64,000 bases of DNA, from contig NZ_CP137734.1 of assembly GCF_033406955.1 (NCBI RefSeq), positions 682,001 to 746,000 of the forward strand, given 5' to 3'. Both the position numbers and the translations under genes were made by a program. The notes under the pieces were generated by a model that saw nothing but the letters and a program-made list of their open reading frames with translations, ran no database searches and had not been told where the DNA came from. Every line of letters starts with the position of its first letter. Within the stretch, counting starts at the first letter, position 1. Of the stretch, positions 61,562 to 64,000 are shown in pieces. Source of the stretch: Streptomyces violaceoruber. Lineage in GTDB: Bacteria > Actinomycetota > Actinomycetes > Streptomycetales > Streptomycetaceae.

Positions 61562-62407
61562 TCAGCGCACCGAACGGGCGGCGTCCTCGATGACGCCGGT
61601 GACCTTTCCCGGCTGCGAGACGCTGACCGCGTGGGACGACCGCACCTCCGTGGTGTGGGCACCGGCCCGCCGGGCCATGAACTCCTGGGCCGCAGCCGGG
61701 ATGTTGCGGTCCTGGGTGGCGACCAGGACCCAGGAGGGAATGGTCTTCCAGGCCGGTTCGGCCGCTCCCTCGCCCAGGGCCGCCTCGGTGACCGGTCGTT
61801 GGGTGACGGTCATGAGGTCGGTCTTGTTGCGCGGCACGTCGGCCGCGAACTGCTGGCGGAACTTGTCGTTCTGGATGTAGAGGTCGGTGCCGGCGGAGCC
61901 GTCGGCGTTCATCACCGGCACGGGGCGCAGCGCATCGCCGAGGGTGCTGCCGGGGAACCGCCCGGACAGGTCGACCGCGCTCTCGCCCTTCGCCGGGAGG
62001 AAGGCGGCGAGGTACACCAGCGCCTTGACGTTCTTGTTGCCGGTGGCGGCGTTGCTGATGACCGAACCGCCGTAGGAGTGACCGGCGAGCACCACGGGGC
62101 CGTCGATTCCGGCCAGGACGTCCTTGAGGTAGGCGGAGTCGCCGCTCAGGGAGCGCAGCGGGTTGGCGACGGCGACGACCGGGTAGCCGTCGTGCCGGAG
62201 CTTGTCGATGACGCCGTTCCAGCTCGTGGAGTCGGCGAACGCACCGTGGACCAGGACGACGGTGGGTTTGTCGCCGCGGTCGGCGGGGCCGCCCTTGTCG
62301 GCGGAGGCCGGGGCGATCGTGGTGGCGAGCAGGCCGGCGGCGACACCGGCGCCGGCCAGGACGGTCATCGTCGTGTGGGTCCGGCTTGTGCGGGAGGTGC
62401 GGTTCAT
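61562..62407 (-). CDS. Secreted alpha/beta hydrolase
   Basis: A 281-residue secreted paralogue of the hydrolase at 49575-50294. A signal peptide (MNRTSRTSR, hydrophobic VLAGAGVAAGLLATTI, cleavage near ASA-DK at ~36) precedes the same core: LVHGAFADSTSWNG, GHSYGGSVISNAATG with the catalytic Ser, LVATQDRNIP, SSHAVSVSQPGKV. Secretion suggests action outside the cell on an ester, lactone or peptide-like compound. The start at 62407 is preceded by GAAAGG. An ECF41-type promoter lies 69 bases upstream. Confidence 0.9.
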   Translation of the reverse strand: MNRTSRTSRTHTTMTVLAGAGVAAGLLATTIAPASADKGGPADRGDKPTVVLVHGAFADSTSWNGVIDKLRHDGYPVVAVANPLRSLSGDSAYLKDVLAGIDGPVVLAGHSYGGSVISNAATGNKNVKALVYLAAFLPAKGESAVDLSGRFPGSTLGDALRPVPVMNADGSAGTDLYIQNDKFRQQFAADVPRNKTDLMTVTQRPVTEAALGEGAAEPAWKTIPSWVLVATQDRNIPAAAQEFMARRAGAHTTEVRSSHAVSVSQPGKVTGVIEDAARSVR

Positions 62408-62475
62408 GTCGCATGCCTTTCGGGCGGGATCGTGATCGGTGTGTGCGGCACGTTGTGTCGCGTTTTCACCTTTGA

Positions 62476-62502
62476 GACCGGAGACCCACCACATGCGTGA
62501 CA
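62476..62502 (-). promoter_or_regulatory. ECF41-type promoter before secreted hydrolase
   Basis: On the minus strand TGTCACG (62502-62496), 16 bases, GGTC (62479-62476). One mismatch in the -35. Confidence 0.55.
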
Positions 62503-62544
62503 TGGTGTGAAAATGGTCTCCGCCCGTGTGCGTCGCCTCTCGGT

Positions 62545-64000
62545 TCAGGACCCGTGCCGACCGGTGATCTCTTCGTGCTCGGTCGCCGTGGGCTTGGGAA
62601 TCTGCGTGCCGGGGCCGTAGAGGAAGCCGCTGAGCCCGGTGCGCAGGCGCTGTGTGCCGCGGACCACGGCGCCGTCCCCGTCGCGCGGGGGTACGGCGTC
62701 CAGGGGCCGGTGCTGCTCGTGCGAGGTCAGCGTGTGCAGTCGGGCCGGGTCGAGGGGCTCGTGGACCTCGACGTACTCGCCGTGCGGCAGGCGTTTGATG
62801 ACGCCGGTCTCGCGGCCGTGCAGCACCAGGTCGCGGTCCTTGCGCTGCAGTGCCAGCGCCACGCGCTTGGTGACGACGAAGGCCAGGACCGGGACGACGA
62901 AGAGGCCGACGCGGACGGCCCAGGTCACGTCGTTGACGGACATGTGCAGGCGGGTGGCGATGATGTCGTTGGCGGCACCGATCAGGGCCACCGCGTAGAC
63001 GCTGAGCCAGGCCACGCCGAGGGCGGTGCGTACCGGGCGGTTGCGGGGACGGTCCAGCAGGTGGTGCTCGCTGTCGTCGTCCGTCACCCAGGCTTCCAGG
63101 AACGGATAGGCCCCCATGGCCAGGAAGAGCAGCGTCCCGGCCAGCAGCGGCAGCAGGTTGTCCAGCGCCAGGGTGTGGCCCCAGAAGTCCATCTCCCAGC
63201 CGGGCATGACGCGCAGCAGTCCGTCGGCGACGCCCATGTACCAGTCGGGCTGTGACCCGGCGGAGACCTGGTCGGGACGGAAGGGGCCGTAGTCCCAGAC
63301 GGGGTTGATCTCGGCGACGGCGGCCATGAAGAAGATCACGCCGGCCACGAAGAAGAAGTAGCCCGCGGCCTTCACGGCGTACACCTTGGCCGGAAGACCG
63401 ACGACGTTGTCGCGGGTACGGCCGGGTCCGGGGTACTGCGCGGGCCGGTGGCGCAGGGCCAGGACCGCGTAGCCGGCGATGAGGACGACCATGAGCACGG
63501 GGATGACCAGGACGTGCAGGGTGTTGAAGCGGGCGATCAGGTCGTCGCCGGGGAACTCACCGCCGAAGAGGAAGAACGACAGATAGGTCCCGACGACGGG
63601 GATCGACAGGATCGTGCCGTTCACGACCTGGAGGCCGGTGCCGGACAGCAGGTCGCCCGGCAGGTCGTAGCCGGTCAGACCCCCGAACATCGCCAGGACG
63701 AGCAGTCCGAACCCCAGCACCCAGTTCAGCTCCCGCGGCTTGCGGAACGCGCCGGTGAAGAAGACCCGCAGCATGTGGGCGAGGAGGGCGGCGACGAAGA
63801 CCAGGGCCGCCCAGTGGTGGGCCTGGCGGACGAGCAGGCCGCCGCGTACGTCGAAGGAGATGTGCAGGGTCGAGTCGAAGGCCTCGGACACCAACTGCCC
63901 GCGCAAGGGGGCGTAGTCGCCCTGGTAGACCACGAGTTCGGAGGAAGGGTGGAAGTAGAGGCTCAGATAGACACCGGTGATCAGCAGGATCACGAAACTG
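62545..64000 (-). CDS. qcrB: Cytochrome b subunit of cytochrome bc1 (QcrB-like), 5' end outside window
   Basis: About 485 C-terminal residues of an actinobacterial cytochrome b; the frame continues past the right edge, so only the N-terminal part (about 60 residues, including the first helix) is missing. Heme ligands are in RQAHHWAALVFVAALLAHMLRVFF and FNTLHVLVIPVLM; the quinol-oxidation motif reads QPDWYMG (PDWY in place of PEWY, usual for actinomycetes). A hydrophilic C-terminal tail (~140 residues) follows the last helix, as in mycobacterial and Streptomyces QcrB. It oxidises menaquinol in the bcc-aa3 supercomplex. Without the neighbouring qcrA/qcrC it may be either the main or an extra copy. 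Confidence 0.9.
   Translation of the reverse strand, partial: SFVILLITGVYLSLYFHPSSELVVYQGDYAPLRGQLVSEAFDSTLHISFDVRGGLLVRQAHHWAALVFVAALLAHMLRVFFTGAFRKPRELNWVLGFGLLVLAMFGGLTGYDLPGDLLSGTGLQVVNGTILSIPVVGTYLSFFLFGGEFPGDDLIARFNTLHVLVIPVLMVVLIAGYAVLALRHRPAQYPGPGRTRDNVVGLPAKVYAVKAAGYFFFVAGVIFFMAAVAEINPVWDYGPFRPDQVSAGSQPDWYMGVADGLLRVMPGWEMDFWGHTLALDNLLPLLAGTLLFLAMGAYPFLEAWVTDDDSEHHLLDRPRNRPVRTALGVAWLSVYAVALIGAANDIIATRLHMSVNDVTWAVRVGLFVVPVLAFVVTKRVALALQRKDRDLVLHGRETGVIKRLPHGEYVEVHEPLDPARLHTLTSHEQHRPLDAVPPRDGDGAVVRGTQRLRTGLSGFLYGPGTQIPKPTATEHEEITGRHGS

Overview
The window has the very high GC content, the G/C-rich third codon positions, the GTG starts and the gene families (MsiK-type sugar ABC systems without an ATPase, LAL-type LuxR regulators, PAS/GAF-SpoIIE phosphatases, MmyB-type XRE regulators, actinobacterial cytochrome b with a PDWY motif) of a Streptomyces-like actinomycete chromosome, probably an accessory or arm-proximal region. 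No rRNA, tRNA, CRISPR array, complete insertion sequence or phage module was seen.

Region 1 (about 0.4-12.7 kb) is a carbohydrate catabolic locus. It holds a secreted CBM6/beta-helix enzyme, a GntR/FadR regulator, a sugar-binding lipoprotein with two permeases, an unrecognised 672-residue protein, an RraA-like protein, an aldo/keto reductase, an SDR and a COG3618-type lactonase-like amidohydrolase. The last three resemble the oxidative L-fucose pathway (sugar 1-dehydrogenase, aldonolactonase, 2-keto-3-deoxyaldonate dehydrogenase), but no aldonate dehydratase is present. An identical 13-bp sequence containing TATCGATA lies upstream of both the beta-helix gene and the transporter operon and is the likely GntR operator.

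Region 2 (12.7-24.4 kb) has a FUSC-like membrane protein, a PAS/GAF/PP2C phosphatase split by a one-base frameshift, a secreted cupin, a CynX-type MFS, a universal stress protein, a ferritin-like protein, and an isolated ilvC paired convergently with a sugar porter.

Region 3 (24.4-62.5 kb) is a dense redox and detoxification island. It contains three NmrA-like NAD(P)-binding proteins, OsmC, an AhpD/carboxymuconolactone decarboxylase, three cupins (one of them in region 2), alpha/beta hydrolases, VOC, SDR, SIP and NDH-2-like enzymes, many small regulators (Rrf2, ArsR, MarR, HxlR, XRE), a SnoaL-linked ECF sigma factor and three large LAL regulators. Reading the intergenic regions by hand I found fifteen copies of one bipartite promoter, TGTCACA-like, exactly 16 bases, then (C/G/T)GTC. 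Thirteen precede these genes in the correct orientation. This matches the promoter published for group ECF41 sigma factors, whose known targets are carboxymuconolactone decarboxylases, oxidoreductases and epimerases. The island therefore looks like a large ECF41-type regulon laid out in one place, and I consider this the main discovery in the window.

Region 4 (55.9-64 kb) overlaps the end of region 3 and adds a homodimeric-type pyruvate dehydrogenase E1, an E2 that seems to lack the peripheral subunit-binding domain and carries two hexanucleotide-repeat linkers, a GNAT, a secreted copy of the alpha/beta hydrolase, and the 3' part of a qcrB-like cytochrome b gene running off the right edge. 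Convergent gene pairs are mostly separated by perfect long hairpins, listed as terminators.
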